64,000 nt of DNA. It comes from Nannocystis pusilla (GTDB taxonomy: Bacteria > Myxococcota_A > Polyangia > Nannocystales > Nannocystaceae). Location of the stretch: the NCBI RefSeq assembly GCF_020073745.1, contig NZ_JAIRAU010000041.1:1-64000 (forward strand), written 5' to 3'. Under the pieces are notes generated by a model, which had not been told where the DNA came from, did not search any database, and saw nothing but the letters and a program-made list of their open reading frames with translations. Shown one piece after another: positions 45,462 to 55,442 of this stretch (the stretch's first letter is position 1; each line of letters opens with the position of its first letter). The position numbers and the translations under genes are program-made.

Positions 45462-47942
45462 ATGACTGTCCGGACGTCTGACGAAGAAGGGCCCTCCAGC
45501 CGTGGCCGCCGCAAGGTGGTGCGCACGCACGACGACGACGAGGGCGGCGGCCCGCTGCCGATCACGCCGGGTGACCTCGCCGAGGAGGCGCGGCGCAAGT
45601 ACCTCAACTACGCGCTCAGCGTGATCACGGCGCGCGCGCTGCCCGATGTCCGCGACGGGCTCAAGCCGGTGCAGCGGCGCATCATCTACACGATGTTCGC
45701 CGACCTCGGCCTCACGCACGACGCCCGCCACCGCAAGAGCGCGAAGGTCGTCGGCGACGTGATCGGCAAGTACCACCCGCACGGCGACACGGCGGTCTAC
45801 GAGGCGATGGTCCGCCTGGCGCAGGACTGGGTGATGCGCGCGCCGCTGGTCGACGGCATGGGCAACTTCGGCTCGATCGACGGCGACTCGCCCGCGGCCT
45901 ACCGCTACACGGAGGCGCGGCTGACCAAGGTCGCGTCCGAGCTGCTGTCCGAGCTGACCCGAGAGACAGTCGAATTCCGGCCGACCTACGACGGCACCGG
46001 CAAGGAGCCGATCACGCTGCCGGCCCGGTTCCCGCACCTGCTCGTCAACGGCAGCACGGGCATCGCCGTCGGCATGGCGACCAACGTGCCGCCGCACAAC
46101 CTCGGCGAGGTGGTGCGCGCCGCGATCGCGCTCATCCCCCACCTGCCGCCGGCGCGCGAGGACGAGGCCGCGCGGGAGAAGCGGCGCAAGGCGGCGCTCA
46201 AGGACGCGCTCAAGGCGATCAAGGGCCCCGACTTCCCGACCGGCGGCCGCCTGGTCGCCACCCGCAAGGAGCTGGCCGGGCTGTACGAGGACGGCAAGGG
46301 CTCGTGCAAGCTGCAGGGCGAGTGGAAGGTCCGCGAGGAGGACAAGTCCACGTTCATCGTCATCACCTCGGTGCCGTACGGGATCGAGAAGTCGGCGCTG
46401 GTGGAGGAGATCGGCGACATCATCGCCGCCAAGAAGCTGCCGCAGCTGGTCGGCGTGCAGGACCTGAGCACGCGCGACGTCCACATCGAGCTCGAGCTGA
46501 ACCGCAAGACCGGCGCCGAGCCCGAGCTCATCATGGCGTACCTGTTCAAGCACACGCGCTTGCAGGTCACGGTGAAGTACGACTTCACCTGCCTGGTGCC
46601 GATCGCCGGCAGCGACGTCGGCCGCCCCGATCGCCTGGGGCTGGCGGCGATCCTCGAGCAGTTCCTGCTGTACCGCCAGGAGACGGTCCGCCGCCGCTTC
46701 GAGTACGACCTCCGCAAGCTGCGCGAGCGGATCCACATCCTCGAGGGCTTCGAGAAGATCTTCGACGCGCTCGACGAGGCGATCAAGATCATCCGCCGCA
46801 GCGACGGCCGCGCCGACGCGGCGCAGAAGCTGATGAAGGCGTTCCAGCTCGACGACATCCAGGCCGACGCGATCCTCGAGACGCGGCTCTATCGCCTGGC
46901 CAAGCTCGAGATCCTGAAGATCCGCGAGGAGCTCGAGGAGAAGCGCAAGGCGGCGCGCAAGATCGAGGCGATCCTCAAGAGCCCGGAGAAGCTGTGGGCC
47001 GAGATCGAGGGCGAGCTCAGGGCGCTGGCCGAGGAGTTCGCCGAGCCGCGTCGCACCAAGATCTCCGACGAGGACGTGACCGAGGAGTTCACGGCCGAGA
47101 GCTTCATCGTCAAGGAGGACGCGATCGTGCTGGTCACCCGCGACGGGTGGATCAAGCGCCAGCGGACGATCAACCTCGCCAGCACGCGCATGCGCGAGGG
47201 CGACGAGGCGCTGGCGCTGGTCGGCGGCAGCACGACCGAGTCGGTGATCCTGCTGACCAACAAGGGCTCGGCCTACAACGTGCGGATCAACGACGTGCCG
47301 CAGTCGACCGGCCACGGCACGCCGGTGCAGCAGCTGTTCAAGTTCAAGGACGGCGAGCGCCTGGTCGCGGCCGTCGGCACCGACGCGCGGGTGATGCCGG
47401 AGTTCGGCATGCCGAAGCCCGAGCTCGGCGAGGAGTACGAGGAGCCGTACCCGCACATGCTGGCGGTGACGCGCACCGGCATGGCGCTGCGCTTCACGCT
47501 GTGGCCGCACCGCGAGGTCAGCACCACGCGCGGGCGCATGTTCGGCAAGCTGCGCGAGGGCGACGAGTTCGTCGCGGTGTTCAAGGTCTACGCCGAGGAC
47601 GAGGTGTGCGCGCTGACGCGGTCGGGGCGGCTGCTGTGCTCGACGGCGCAGGAGGTCAGCCTGCTCTCCGGGCCAGGTCTGGGCGTCATCCTGATCAAGC
47701 TCGACGACGGCGACGAGGTCGCGGCGGCGTTCCCGGGCAGCGCGACGGTCGAGGTCGAGAAGGCCACCGGCGGGTCGATGAAGATCGGCCCCCGCGCGGT
47801 CAAGGCGACGGCGCGCGGCGGCAAGGGGGCCGAGCTGTGGAAGCGCGGGGCGGTCAAGCGGGTCGTCCTGCCCGAGCCGACGCTGCCCGACCTCGAGGCG
47901 GCCGAGGCCGACAAGGCGAAGAAGCAGACCAAGAAGGCGTAG
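45462..47942 (+). CDS. DNA topoisomerase (type IIA) subunit A, GyrA/ParC family
   Basis: 826 residues from ATG 45462. Breakage-reunion domain: [72 protein letters not shown] with catalytic Tyr149 in R-Y-T-E, then FPTGG and the coiled-coil region (about 400-520). A six-bladed beta-pinwheel-type tail follows ([25 protein letters not shown]). The GyrA-box Q-R-R-G-G-K-G is not intact (closest: ATARGGKG near the end), which tilts towards ParC of topoisomerase IV, but the family does not decide it. Adjacent to the B subunit, 18 bases apart, so one complex. Tail is Lys-rich. Confidence 0.9.
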   Translation: MTVRTSDEEGPSSRGRRKVVRTHDDDEGGGPLPITPGDLAEEARRKYLNYALSVITARALPDVRDGLKPVQRRIIYTMFADLGLTHDARHRKSAKVVGDVIGKYHPHGDTAVYEAMVRLAQDWVMRAPLVDGMGNFGSIDGDSPAAYRYTEARLTKVASELLSELTRETVEFRPTYDGTGKEPITLPARFPHLLVNGSTGIAVGMATNVPPHNLGEVVRAAIALIPHLPPAREDEAAREKRRKAALKDALKAIKGPDFPTGGRLVATRKELAGLYEDGKGSCKLQGEWKVREEDKSTFIVITSVPYGIEKSALVEEIGDIIAAKKLPQLVGVQDLSTRDVHIELELNRKTGAEPELIMAYLFKHTRLQVTVKYDFTCLVPIAGSDVGRPDRLGLAAILEQFLLYRQETVRRRFEYDLRKLRERIHILEGFEKIFDALDEAIKIIRRSDGRADAAQKLMKAFQLDDIQADAILETRLYRLAKLEILKIREELEEKRKAARKIEAILKSPEKLWAEIEGELRALAEEFAEPRRTKISDEDVTEEFTAESFIVKEDAIVLVTRDGWIKRQRTINLASTRMREGDEALALVGGSTTESVILLTNKGSAYNVRINDVPQSTGHGTPVQQLFKFKDGERLVAAVGTDARVMPEFGMPKPELGEEYEEPYPHMLAVTRTGMALRFTLWPHREVSTTRGRMFGKLREGDEFVAVFKVYAEDEVCALTRSGRLLCSTAQEVSLLSGPGLGVILIKLDDGDEVAAAFPGSATVEVEKATGGSMKIGPRAVKATARGGKGAELWKRGAVKRVVLPEPTLPDLEAAEADKAKKQTKKA

Positions 47943-47957
47943 CGGGGGAGGACGTAA

Positions 47958-49871
<1,914 letters not shown>

Positions 49872-49881
49872 CGCCTCGGTC

Positions 49882-49942
49882 TGTCCCTCGGGACAGACAA
49901 AAAAGAACAGGAACGGAGGGACATGCCCTTCCGTTCCTGTTC
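49882..49942 (+). terminator. Strong double hairpin terminator after the topoisomerase genes
   Basis: Two hairpins follow the stop by 11 bases. The first is CTGTCC-CTCG-GGACAG (49882-49897), an exact dispersed-motif core. The second has a 13-pair perfect stem, GAACAGGAACGGA (49906-49918) with TCCGTTCCTGTTC (49930-49942), whose loop GGGACATGCCC is a further half-copy. An A-run (AAAAAAG) separates the two. The best rho-independent-like structure in the window, without a T-tract. Confidence 0.75.
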
Positions 49943-50029
49943 CTTGGTGCTTGCTTCTTCGCTCACGCAAACGGCGCGGCGCGAGCCGCGGCGGCCAGGC
50001 GACCGCGGGGCCCGCGGGGCCGCGCCCGG

Positions 50030-50599
50030 TCAGTCGAGGCCGCGAGTCATGCTGTGCGGGTTGGTGGCGTGGACCAGCTCGACGCGGCTGTGAACGCCGA
50101 TCCGGCGGTAGATCTGGCGCACGTAGGTCCGCACGGTGCTGAACGAGAGGCCGGTGCGGGTCGCGATCTGCTTGTCGGTGCAACCAGAGATGACGAGGCG
50201 GGCGATCTTGGCGAGGCGCGGGGGGAGCTGCGGCTCGGGGGCGGCGCTCTGGGTCTCCATCGCGGTGTCGGGGATCGCCAGCGTGTACACCTGACCCTCG
50301 GCCTGGATGGTGGCGCGCCGCGGCCAGTCCTTCGGGTCAGCCGGGGCGGCCGGCTCCGGGTCGCCCGGCTTGCGATCGAGGGCGCGCATCGCCGGGGCGT
50401 TCATACAGAGGATGGCCCCCTGTTCGGTGAGCACGACCGCCGGACGGCGGTAGCCGTGGACCAACTCGGTCAGGACCGAGACCATGGACACGGACCGCGT
50501 CTCCTTGGCGTCGACCTCGGGTTGGCCTTTGGACCATGAGTTGGCAGCGCCGCGCGCGGCGGTGTCCACAGTGCTTTGATGGGTGCTATCGAGCTGCAT
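50030..50599 (-). CDS. LuxR-family transcriptional regulator
   Basis: 189 residues from ATG 50599 (GGAA ribosome site 6 bases before); an inner start at 50485 is possible. Residues 40-110 look like a small PAS-like sensor ([32 protein letters not shown], the pattern of a PAS cap). The LuxR-type helix-turn-helix ends the protein: [50 protein letters not shown]. It lacks a phosphoreceiver domain and an acyl-homoserine-lactone domain. It lies downstream of the ECF sigma gene on the same strand. The 296-base gap between them carries a hairpin at 50762-50807. Confidence 0.85.
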   Translation of the reverse strand: MQLDSTHQSTVDTAARGAANSWSKGQPEVDAKETRSVSMVSVLTELVHGYRRPAVVLTEQGAILCMNAPAMRALDRKPGDPEPAAPADPKDWPRRATIQAEGQVYTLAIPDTAMETQSAAPEPQLPPRLAKIARLVISGCTDKQIATRTGLSFSTVRTYVRQIYRRIGVHSRVELVHATNPHSMTRGLD

Positions 50600-50761
50600 A
50601 CCAGTTCCGCGTGAGTGACTCGAAGGTGATGGAGTTCAGGCCCGAAGGCCGTGAGCGCTTGGGGCCCGCTGCCCCGTCGATCGGTCCCGGTAGTGCAGCC
50701 CGCGTAGGGGTCGATCCCATTTTCTTCTGAAAACGCCTCACGATGAAGATCTGGCCGAAAT

Positions 50762-50807
50762 GCCTCGCCAACACGCGTGGACCTGCTCCCACGCGGAGGT
50801 GCGAGGC
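50762..50807 (-). terminator. Two-step stem-loop downstream of the sigma factor gene
   Basis: GCCTCGC (50762-50768) pairs with GCGAGGC (50801-50807), and CGCGTGG (50774-50780) pairs with CCACGCG (50889 region is not involved; the partner is 50789-50795) around an eight-base loop. It lies 89 bases past the sigma gene stop on the minus strand and so probably ends that transcript before the LuxR gene. Confidence 0.55.
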
Positions 50808-50895
50808 GAAGCTGCCACCTCCAACATGCCTCGTGAACCCGCCTCGGCGGAGCCCGGAGCGCGGGCCGAAAACCTCCGCCGGTCACTCGCCCGGG

Positions 50896-51510
50896 TCACT
50901 CGCCGGACAGTTGCGCCCGCAACGACCGGACCCACCCGTCCAGATCGCTGAAGGTCGCCCGCAGCAGCTCGGGGGTCCGCGCCAGGCTGCTCATCTTGTC
51001 GGCCAGCGCCTCCTTGGCGCGGCGCAGCCGGCTTCGCACCGTGCCCTCGGGGATCGCCAGCACCTGCGCGAGCTCGGGCGCGGCCATGTCTTCCCAGTAA
51101 TAGAGCTCGAGCACCAGCTGGTAATCGAGCGGGATCCGCCGCAGCGCCTCGAGCAACAGCCGCTGCTCCTCGTGCGCCGCGAACACGGCGCTCGGCGACG
51201 GCGTGAGGTCGTCGGTCGACGTCTCGCTCAGATCGGAGGCGAGCCCCTCGCGGCGCCGCTCCCGAAAGTGCGCCCGCAAGATGTTGTGGGCCACCGCGAA
51301 CAAATAGGTGCGAAAGCTGGACTGCTTCTGGAAGCGGTCGCGCGCCTCGACGCACCCGAGAAACGTCTTCTGGATCAGGTCGTCGACGCCGTGCGTGACC
51401 TTGTTGGCGAAGAAACGACAGACCGCGTCGAAGTGACGCTCGAAGAGCGCGTTGCCGGCCTCGCGGTCGCCGGCCCGCCAGGAATCGAGGAGCTCGAAAT
51501 CTGTCGCCAC
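50896..51510 (-). CDS. RNA polymerase ECF-type sigma factor
   Basis: 204 residues from GTG 51510. Region 2: ELLDSWRAGDREAGNALFERHFDAVCRFFANKV, DDLIQKTFLGCVEARDRF and SSFRTYLFAVAHNILRAHFR. Linker is Ser/Thr/Asp-rich. Region 4: EEQRLLLEALRRIPLDYQLVLELYYWEDMAAPELAQVLAIPEGTVRSRLRRAKEALADKM. No anti-sigma gene or C-terminal extension is seen. It is divergent from the kinase gene at 51575 with about 65 bases between starts, which suggests shared control, as seen for kinase-linked ECF factors in myxobacteria; that link is inference. Confidence 0.92.
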   Translation of the reverse strand: MATDFELLDSWRAGDREAGNALFERHFDAVCRFFANKVTHGVDDLIQKTFLGCVEARDRFQKQSSFRTYLFAVAHNILRAHFRERRREGLASDLSETSTDDLTPSPSAVFAAHEEQRLLLEALRRIPLDYQLVLELYYWEDMAAPELAQVLAIPEGTVRSRLRRAKEALADKMSSLARTPELLRATFSDLDGWVRSLRAQLSGE

Positions 51511-51574
51511 GTGGCCTACGTGATCATTTCTATCACCGCCGCCGCCCGAGTACCAAGCCGTGGTAAGGTGGGCC

Positions 51575-54028
51575 GTGCAGCAGGGTAGGTCGGGCGCAGA
51601 CACGCTGGGCGAGCAGATCCAAGCCGCTCGCGTGTTCGCGCCTGGTCTGGAGATCCAGCAGATCAAGTCCAGCGTCCGCGCGCGCCTGTTCGGGACCTTC
51701 GACGGCGCTCCGACGCTCGGGGGCTACACGCTGCGGCGAATGATCGGCCGCGGCGGGATGGGTGCGGTGTTCGAGGCCGTCGGACGCGACGGCGAGACGG
51801 TGGCGATGAAGGTGCTCCGCGGCTTCGAACCGGCCGCTCTCTACCGTTTCAAGCTCGAATTCCGGGCCCTCGCCGACATCTCGCACCCCAACCTGTCGCT
51901 GCTCCACCACCTCGTGGTCCGCGGCGACCAGGCGTTCTTGACGATGGAATTGGTCGACGGGGTCGACTTCCTGTCGTTCGTGCGCCAGCACCCCGAACGC
52001 CTGCGAGCGTCACTCGCGCAACTGGCCGCGGGCCTCGACGCCCTGCACGCGGCGGGCAAGCTGCACCGCGACATCAAACCGTCCAACGTCCTCGTGACCC
52101 ACGAAGGCCGGGTCGTGATCCTCGACTTCGGGCTGGTCCACGAGCTCGCGGCGGGGCGCGGCGCCGAGGTGGTCGGAACCCCGGCCTACATGGCCCCGGA
52201 GCAATTGCGCGGGGCGACGCCGACACCGGCGTGCGACTGGTACGCGGTCGGGGTGATGTTGTTCGAGGCGCTGACCGGCGAGCTGCCGTTCGCAGGTCCG
52301 ATGCACGAGGTCCTGCGCGACAAGTGCGAACGCGCGGCGCCGCCGGCGCTCGGAGCCGCGGCAGAGCCGCCGCTGGCAGCGCTGTGCGCGGCGCTCCTGG
52401 AGCGAGAGCCGGGTCGTCGCGCGGGCGGAGCGGAGATCGCTGCGCTGCTCGGCGAGCCCGACGACGCGACCCCGCTGCGAGCGCTCGCGCCGCCGATCGC
52501 CCGCGTCCACGCGCCCATGACCACGCCCAACGGCCTCATCGGCCGCGAGGTGCCGTTCGCGGCCGTCGGCGCCGCGCTGCTCGAGAGCCGCAACGGCCCG
52601 GTGATCACGCTGGTCCGCGGACGATCGGGCCTCGGCAAGTCGGCGCTGCTGCGGGCGTTCTCCGAGGCGGCGCAGGCCGGCGCGGCCGGGCTGTCGACGC
52701 CGGCGGTGGTGCTCGCGGGTCGCTGCTACGAGCGCGAACAGGTGCCGTTCAACGCGTTCGACAGCGTCATCGACGCGCTGACGGGGCTGCTGCTCGGGGT
52801 GGCGCCGAGCGAGCTGGCCGCGCTCGTGCCCGCCGACATCGCCGCGGCGGCGCGGCTGTTCCCGGTGCTGCGCCGCGTGGCCTCGATCGCCGAGGCGTGC
52901 CCGCCCGGCCCGCCGGGCGAGGTCGACGCCGGCTCGCTGCCCCGCGCGTCGGCTGTCCTTCGCGACATGTTCCGAAGGATCGCCGACCGGATCCCGCTGG
53001 TCATCGCCATCGACGACGTGCAGTGGGGCGACAGTGACAGCGCGTCGCTGCTGGTCGAGCTGCTGCGCGGGCCCGACGCGCCGCGCTGCCTGGTCGTGCT
53101 GGCCGCCAGCGACGGCGGGGCGCTGCCGAGCGCGGAGCTGACGGCGCTGGTCGAACGCCTGCGGACGTCGCGGCCGGTGCTCGAGCTCGGGCTCGAGCCG
53201 CTGCGCCCGAGCGAGGCGACGACGCTGGCCGAGGCGCTGCTGCGCCGCGGACCGTGCGAGCTCGAGGCCGGCGAGCTGCACGAGCGCGCGGCGGCGATCG
53301 CCAGCGAGGCCGGCGGGGTGCCGCTGTTCGTCCGCGAGCTGGCGCATCATGTCCGAACGACCATGGTCGGAAGGACAGGTCTCGGTCCGGTCCGCCTCGA
53401 GGCGATGGTGGCCGAGCGGGTCGGCCACCTGCCGTCGGCGGCCCGGGCGATGCTGGCGGCGGTGATCGTCGCCGGGCGCCCGCTCGAGCTCGAGGTCGCG
53501 TCGACGCTGTCGGGAGGCGGCCGGCGCGAGCTGCAGCAGCTGCGCGCGGCCCACCTGGTGCGCGTCAGCAAGTCGCCGCGCGGCGAGCTGGTCGAGGCGT
53601 ATCACGACAGGATCCGCCTGGCGGTGCTGGCCGGGGTGGGCGACGAGCAGGCGCGGGCGATCCACGGCCAGATCGCCGAGCAGCTGCTGGGCCGCGCCGG
53701 GGCCGCGCCGGAGCTCATCGCCGACCACCTCCGCGCCGCCGGCGACCGCGTGCGCGCGGCCGAGATGACGCGCGTGGCGGCCCAGCACGCGGTCGAGGCG
53801 CTGGCGCTGCGCCGCGCCGCGGAGCTCTATCGCGACGCGGCGGCGCTGCTGCCGATCGAGGACGTCGTCGGCCGCCGCGACGCGCTGGCCCGCGCCGGCG
53901 ATGCGCTGGCGGCCGCAGGGCGCGGGGCCGAGGCCGCCGAGTGCCTGCTCGCCGCGGCCGCGCTGGCGCCCGAGGTGGTGGCGCTGGCGCTGCGTGAGCG
54001 GGCCGAAGAGCTGCGCGTCGCGGTGTGA
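51575..54028 (+). CDS. Serine/threonine protein kinase fused to AAA-type ATPase, apparently short at the C-terminus
   Basis: 817 residues from GTG 51575 (TAAGG 7 bases before). Kinase domain, residues about 45-290: GRGGMGAVFEA, VAMKVLRG, KLHRDIKPSNVLV, ILDFGLVHELA, GTPAYMAPEQLRG, all catalytic residues intact. Then an AAA/STAND ATPase domain: NGPVITLVRGRSGLGKSALLRAF (Walker A, about residue 350) and LVIAIDDVQWGDSDSASLLVELL (Walker B). A helical TPR region starts near 690 (AEMTRVAAQHAVEALALRRAAELYRDAAALL) but stops after about three repeats. Related kinase-ATPase-TPR proteins are usually 1200-1400 residues, so this one may be truncated by rearrangement. Probably a cytoplasmic signalling hub. 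Divergent from the ECF sigma gene. Confidence 0.88.
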   Translation: MQQGRSGADTLGEQIQAARVFAPGLEIQQIKSSVRARLFGTFDGAPTLGGYTLRRMIGRGGMGAVFEAVGRDGETVAMKVLRGFEPAALYRFKLEFRALADISHPNLSLLHHLVVRGDQAFLTMELVDGVDFLSFVRQHPERLRASLAQLAAGLDALHAAGKLHRDIKPSNVLVTHEGRVVILDFGLVHELAAGRGAEVVGTPAYMAPEQLRGATPTPACDWYAVGVMLFEALTGELPFAGPMHEVLRDKCERAAPPALGAAAEPPLAALCAALLEREPGRRAGGAEIAALLGEPDDATPLRALAPPIARVHAPMTTPNGLIGREVPFAAVGAALLESRNGPVITLVRGRSGLGKSALLRAFSEAAQAGAAGLSTPAVVLAGRCYEREQVPFNAFDSVIDALTGLLLGVAPSELAALVPADIAAAARLFPVLRRVASIAEACPPGPPGEVDAGSLPRASAVLRDMFRRIADRIPLVIAIDDVQWGDSDSASLLVELLRGPDAPRCLVVLAASDGGALPSAELTALVERLRTSRPVLELGLEPLRPSEATTLAEALLRRGPCELEAGELHERAAAIASEAGGVPLFVRELAHHVRTTMVGRTGLGPVRLEAMVAERVGHLPSAARAMLAAVIVAGRPLELEVASTLSGGGRRELQQLRAAHLVRVSKSPRGELVEAYHDRIRLAVLAGVGDEQARAIHGQIAEQLLGRAGAAPELIADHLRAAGDRVRAAEMTRVAAQHAVEALALRRAAELYRDAAALLPIEDVVGRRDALARAGDALAAAGRGAEAAECLLAAAALAPEVVALALRERAEELRVAV

Positions 54029-54439
54029 CTGGCGAGGCGGGGCTCGCTTCGCCGTGGGACGGCGAGGGAGCTTGCGATGGGGCGCCGGGGAGCGGGCCGA
54101 AGCGTCGCGCGAGAGCCCGTGAGGCGACGCTGGGGCCGCGTGCGCGGGGCGAGGGCGGGGGCTGTCGCCGCCGGTCCGGCGGCGGACGCAGGGAGGTTGT
54201 GCGGGCCCTCGCGCTGCCTGGGACGCGGCGGGGCGGAGCGGCGCGAGTGCAGATGGGCGTCGGCGGACGCGGAGCCGAGGAGGAGCGCGGTGGGAGAGGA
54301 CGGTGAGATGGCGATTCGGACATGTCCGAAGGAGCATGTCATTCGCAGGCCCGCCGCTCGACCTGCCGGGCTCGACGCCGCGCGTGGGCGGCCACGCCCG
54401 GGCCTTGCGCGCGGCCCGGGGATCGTTCACCCTCCGCCC
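54029..54439. other. Gene-free stretch between the kinase and arfB-like genes
   Basis: The 411 bases have the composition of the genome but no frame with a recognisable domain, signal or ribosome site. A dispersed-motif pair (GACATGTCCGAAGGAGCATG) sits at 54319-54340. It may be the remains of the missing C-terminal part of the kinase gene, but I cannot recover TPR-like peptides in any frame. Confidence 0.5.
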
Positions 54440-54871
54440 GTGATCGAGGGCCCGCTCATCGCCGAGCCTGCGCTGCGAGTGCCCGTGTGGGCGCTGCGCT
54501 GGCGAGCCGTGCGTTCGGGCGGGCCCGGCGGGCAGAACGTCAACAAGGTCGCGTCCAAGGTCGAGCTGCGGGTGGCGATCGCGTGCATCGAGGGGCTGAC
54601 CGAACAGACAGGCGCCCGCCTGCGCGCGCTGGCGAAGACGCGGCTGGTCGGCTCCGACGAGCTGGTGATCACGTCGGAGCGCACCCGCGACCAGGGCCGC
54701 AACCTCGACGACGCGCTGGCCAAGCTGCGGGTGCTGCTCGAGGCGGCCCAGCGCCAGCCGCGGCCGCGCCGGCCGACCCGGCCGACCCGTGGCTCGGTCG
54801 AGCGCCGCCTCGCCGCCAAGCAGCGCCGCGGCGACACCAAGGCGGGCCGCCGATGGTCCGACGAGGGCTAG
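54440..54871 (+). CDS. arfB: ArfB-like peptidyl-tRNA hydrolase (ribosome rescue)
   Basis: 143 residues from GTG 54440, close to E. coli ArfB (140). The release-factor catalytic loop RSGGPGGQNVNKVASKVEL (G30-G31-Q32) is intact, followed by the beta-sheet domain (ELVITSERTRDQGRNLDDALAKL) and a basic C-terminal tail (RPTRPTRGSVERRLAAKQRRGDTKAGRR) that in ArfB enters the mRNA channel of stalled ribosomes. The frame is open upstream to 54077, but that extension is Arg-rich and not conserved-looking. Its TAG stop lies in the repeat element that begins at 54868. Confidence 0.9.
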   Translation: MIEGPLIAEPALRVPVWALRWRAVRSGGPGGQNVNKVASKVELRVAIACIEGLTEQTGARLRALAKTRLVGSDELVITSERTRDQGRNLDDALAKLRVLLEAAQRQPRPRRPTRPTRGSVERRLAAKQRRGDTKAGRRWSDEG

Positions 54872-54980
54872 TGTCGCGACCGGGTCATGTCGAGCGGCCC
54901 TCGCTCGCTCTCCGCCACGCTGGCCGTCGTCGCTTCCATGGTGACCGAGATGCGCTCTCGAAGATCCGCGCCGCGGCAGT
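54868..54980. mobile_element. Partial second copy of the inverted-repeat element
   Basis: 54868-54894 (CTAGTGTCGCGACCGGGTCA...) repeats the left arm of the element at 10626 with two changes, and CTCTCCGCCACGCTGGCCG follows as in that copy. From about 54920 the two drift apart; a degenerate right arm (CTCGAAGATCCGCGCCGCGGCA) may end it at 54957-54980. As in the first copy, the upstream gene's TAG stop is the TAG of CTAGTG. Confidence 0.75.
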
Positions 54981-55401
54981 GGGGGCGCTCCTCGGCCTGG
55001 CGCTGGTCGCGGCCTGCGAGCCGCGGGTCGAGCTGAAGCCCGGCGATCCCGAGCTGGTCCGCGCGGCCCGGCAGATCTTCGACACCCGCTGCGCCAACTG
55101 CCACGGCCCGCACGGGCGCGGCGACGGCCCAGCCGGTCGCGGTCTGTCGCCGCGCCCGCGCGACTTCGGCGACCCGGCCTGGCAGGCGAGCGTCGACGAC
55201 GACCGCCTGCGCCGGGTCATCGTCGGCGGCGGCGCGGCCGTGGGGCTGTCGGCGCACATGCAGGCCAACCCGGACCTCGAGGGCAGCCCGGTGCTGGTCG
55301 GCGAGCTGATCCGGCTCGTCCGCGCCTGCGCTCCGGGACAGGATTCGAAGGGCATGTCTGAACGAGCAGGTGAGAACGCCCGCGCGGCGCCGTCGCCATG
55401 A
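54871..55401 (+). CDS. Cytochrome c family lipoprotein, start region made of repeat sequence
   Basis: 176 residues from GTG 54871, which overlaps the arfB stop; GTG 54979 (140 residues) is the other possible start. A lipoprotein signal follows at KIRAAAVGALLGLALVAAC. The mature protein has one haem site FDTRCANCHGPHGRGDGPAG (C-x-x-C-H) and a possible axial Met in GLSAHMQANPDL. It belongs to the single-haem cytochrome c class used in periplasmic electron transfer. Its N-terminus lies inside the repeat element, so the natural start may have been displaced by the insertion. Confidence 0.8.
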   Translation: MSRPGHVERPSLALRHAGRRRFHGDRDALSKIRAAAVGALLGLALVAACEPRVELKPGDPELVRAARQIFDTRCANCHGPHGRGDGPAGRGLSPRPRDFGDPAWQASVDDDRLRRVIVGGGAAVGLSAHMQANPDLEGSPVLVGELIRLVRACAPGQDSKGMSERAGENARAAPSP

Positions 55402-55442
55402 GTCGGGCTGACGCGAGGGCCGGACCGCTCGGCCTGGGCGGC

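Noticed and set aside
54025-54306. Frame overlapping the kinase stop (MTGEAGLASPWDG...) as the missing kinase tail after a frameshift
   Set aside because: Its Gly/Arg-rich translation has no TPR pattern, so a simple one-base frameshift does not restore the domain.
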